From an uncultured Oscillospiraceae bacterium (GTDB lineage: Bacteria; Bacillota; Clostridia; Oscillospirales; Oscillospiraceae): a stretch of 64,000 nt of DNA. Below the pieces are notes generated by a model. It ran no database searches. It had not been told where the DNA came from and worked only from the letters and a program-made list of their open reading frames with translations. How positions within the stretch are numbered: position 1 is the stretch's first letter; each line of letters starts with the position of its first letter. Of the stretch, positions 62,843 to 64,000 are shown piece by piece. The DNA lies in contig CAJUPS010000008.1 of assembly GCA_910588045.1 (NCBI GenBank), positions 8,594 to 72,593 of the forward strand, read 5' to 3'. The position numbers were made by a program, and so were the translations under genes.

Positions 62843-63990
62843 TTTGTGGTTCCTCCTGTTAAAATTCGATTTACTTCCTGGAGCAGAAGCTCCCGGGCGA
62901 ACACCGCTGTCTGCCCATTACCGTGGATAGCAGCGGCTTTGGCGATGCGCTGCTTCTCTTCTATTGTTAAGGTAATTCGAATGGTTTCTGTTCGTTTGCC
63001 TCCGCATTGTTTCCAAAATGGTGCAATATTGTACTTATTCGCTAAAGAATCCAACTGATGCGGACTGACGCCAACGAGTTGAGCCAATTCCTCCTTCTTG
63101 TAAGCGAGTCCCTTCTCCTTGTATTCCAGCAGCTTTTTCAGCAGTGGGTATGTCACTGGAATCTCTGTCCCCAACAGATCCTCAACCGTCAGGAGGGCGT
63201 ATCGCTCCGGGGAGGTCAGCTTCCAGTGACATACCCGGTAAATGATGGCCGGTGACAGCTTCGCAAAGTATTGTTCACCAATACTCTTACCATAGAAATT
63301 AATACAGCCTACCCGTAGCTTTTCTGCATCCAGAGAGACCTTTTCCCGGACAACGTGGATACCAAATCCTGCTGAAAGCAAGGTGTTCTCCAGATTGCTA
63401 TATCCCAGCGGAGGTCCCGTCCCGAATGGCAAGCTCAGAATACAGTTCAGTGCGCCAGATAGCAGCGGCTCCCAAGGCAAGTCGGCAGGTGCGACATCAT
63501 TCCCAGCCTTTATAGAGGACAGCGGAAGGAATACTTCTGACAGCTTGGACAGCGGGATCTCAACCAGCCGGAGACGGCAGCCATGCTTGGGACAGAGTGG
63601 CATCAGCGGAATTTGGTGTTCCCGATGCCAATAAGGTTCGCCATATTGTTCTGCATCCTCGGCACGGCAGGTCGGGCAGAATTTCAAGCCCTGCTTTCCT
63701 TCTGGTGTCTAAGTCTGGATACTCGTCAGATTGCCGCTTCTTCCAGCCAGGAGGTTGCAAAACACTGATTGCTTTTTCCCGGGAGGATGAAAGCGAAGGT
63801 AGTACGGCATCAAAGTATGTTCCAGAAGTACTTTCTTCAGCGTTATAACGCTTTTCGGTAGTTGTTCAGTGATGGCGTAACAGTCACCGCCGGGGAAGAG
63901 CCGTCCATGAGTCAGAGGATGCGTCCCATAAAGTTCGTGTAGCGTTGGAGCTGTTGACAAAATAAAGAGCATACATAAAACAGTTGACAA
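62839..63990 (-). pseudogene. tniQ: TniQ-family transposition protein, broken by an in-frame amber codon and cut at the right
   Basis: Two segments share one frame. 63990-63712 reads HELYGTHPLTHGRLFPGG, then LLEHTLMPYYLRFHPPGK, as in TniQ N termini. TAG at 63711-63709 stops it. The frame goes on as TPEGKQGLKFCPTCRAED with the zinc-ribbon GEPYWHREHQIP and CPKHGCRLRL of TniQ/TnsD, and a C-terminal HTH-like end. A TTG at 63687 could restart translation. Upstream of 63952 the frame no longer resembles TniQ. TniQ directs target choice for Tn7- and Tn5053-like elements. Confidence 0.8.
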
Positions 63991-64000
63991 GAGAGATAAA
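63952..64000. repeat. Sequence resembling the cassette repeat or a transposon end, at the window edge
   Basis: TGTTGACAAAAT (63952-63963) equals the first 12 bases of the left inverted repeat at 54470. A second GTTGACAA lies 30 bp on (63983-63990). Repeats of this kind at a TGT terminus are usual for ends of Tn7/Tn5053-type elements. The other side is outside the window. Confidence 0.4.

Overview
The window reads as core chromosome of a GC-rich, endospore-forming Gram-positive anaerobe. The best guess is an Oscillospiraceae-type clostridium (Flavonifractor/Pseudoflavonifractor-like). This rests on spoIVA, a spoVM-sipL locus with SigE-like promoters, a CIRCE-controlled clpB, Bacillota-type promoters and Shine-Dalgarno sites, and lipoprotein, SLH-like and LuxS genes. 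The taxon is inference; no rRNA or tRNA gene was seen.

Layout. 1-6.7 kb: a cut-off response regulator, an old-yellow-enzyme/dienoyl-CoA-reductase-like flavoenzyme, then a regulator/ABC-2 exporter/histidine kinase operon. 6.7-11.2 kb: a chemoreceptor, a first ECF sigma/anti-sigma pair and a small membrane protein. 11.3-17.3 kb: clpB with CIRCE and a hybrid sensor kinase with a pseudo-receiver. 17.5-26.4 kb: a second small ABC system, a DUF2461 protein, aminopeptidase P, and an operon of hydrolase, GNAT, PgeF-like protein and solute-binding lipoprotein. 26.4-35 kb: secA, a repeat-rich gap, DUF378, GH31, rpmF with yceD, luxS and a DEAD-box helicase. 35-41.7 kb: a yjdF riboswitch and its gene, a threonine-aldolase-like enzyme, a second ECF module, a beta-lactamase-fold protein, a PHD-DUF2007 fusion and an XRE regulator. 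41.7-52.3 kb: spoIVA, a heterodimeric ABC exporter, an Agr/LytTR-type two-component system, small enzymes, then sipL, spoVM and a 47-residue Cys-rich protein. 52.4-55.6 kb: a secreted repeat protein behind tandem c-di-GMP-I riboswitches, a 248-bp invertible-looking promoter cassette and a tyrosine recombinase. 55.6-62 kb: an overlapping ruvC-xdhC-iclR-FAD oxidoreductase-hydroxyacid dehydrogenase-DUF2161 operon and a DUF2284 gene. 62-64 kb: a decayed TniQ-type transposition gene with two small partners.

The most notable system is at 52.4-55.6 kb. A cell-surface protein gene lies downstream of two c-di-GMP aptamers in tandem. Upstream of these is a 200-bp segment bounded by perfect 24-bp inverted repeats. 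It holds one strong promoter and one bidirectional terminator, and a tyrosine recombinase gene begins 10 bp beyond the right repeat. As sequenced, the promoter points away from the surface gene, so the switch reads as OFF. Inversion would place the promoter directly in front of the riboswitches. This suggests a two-layer control: on/off by DNA inversion, then tuning by c-di-GMP.

The second theme is the spore coat basement layer. SpoIVA (ATPase), SpoVM (its membrane anchor, 24 codons) and a SipL-like SPOCS/LysM protein (its clostridial partner) all lie within about 10 kb.
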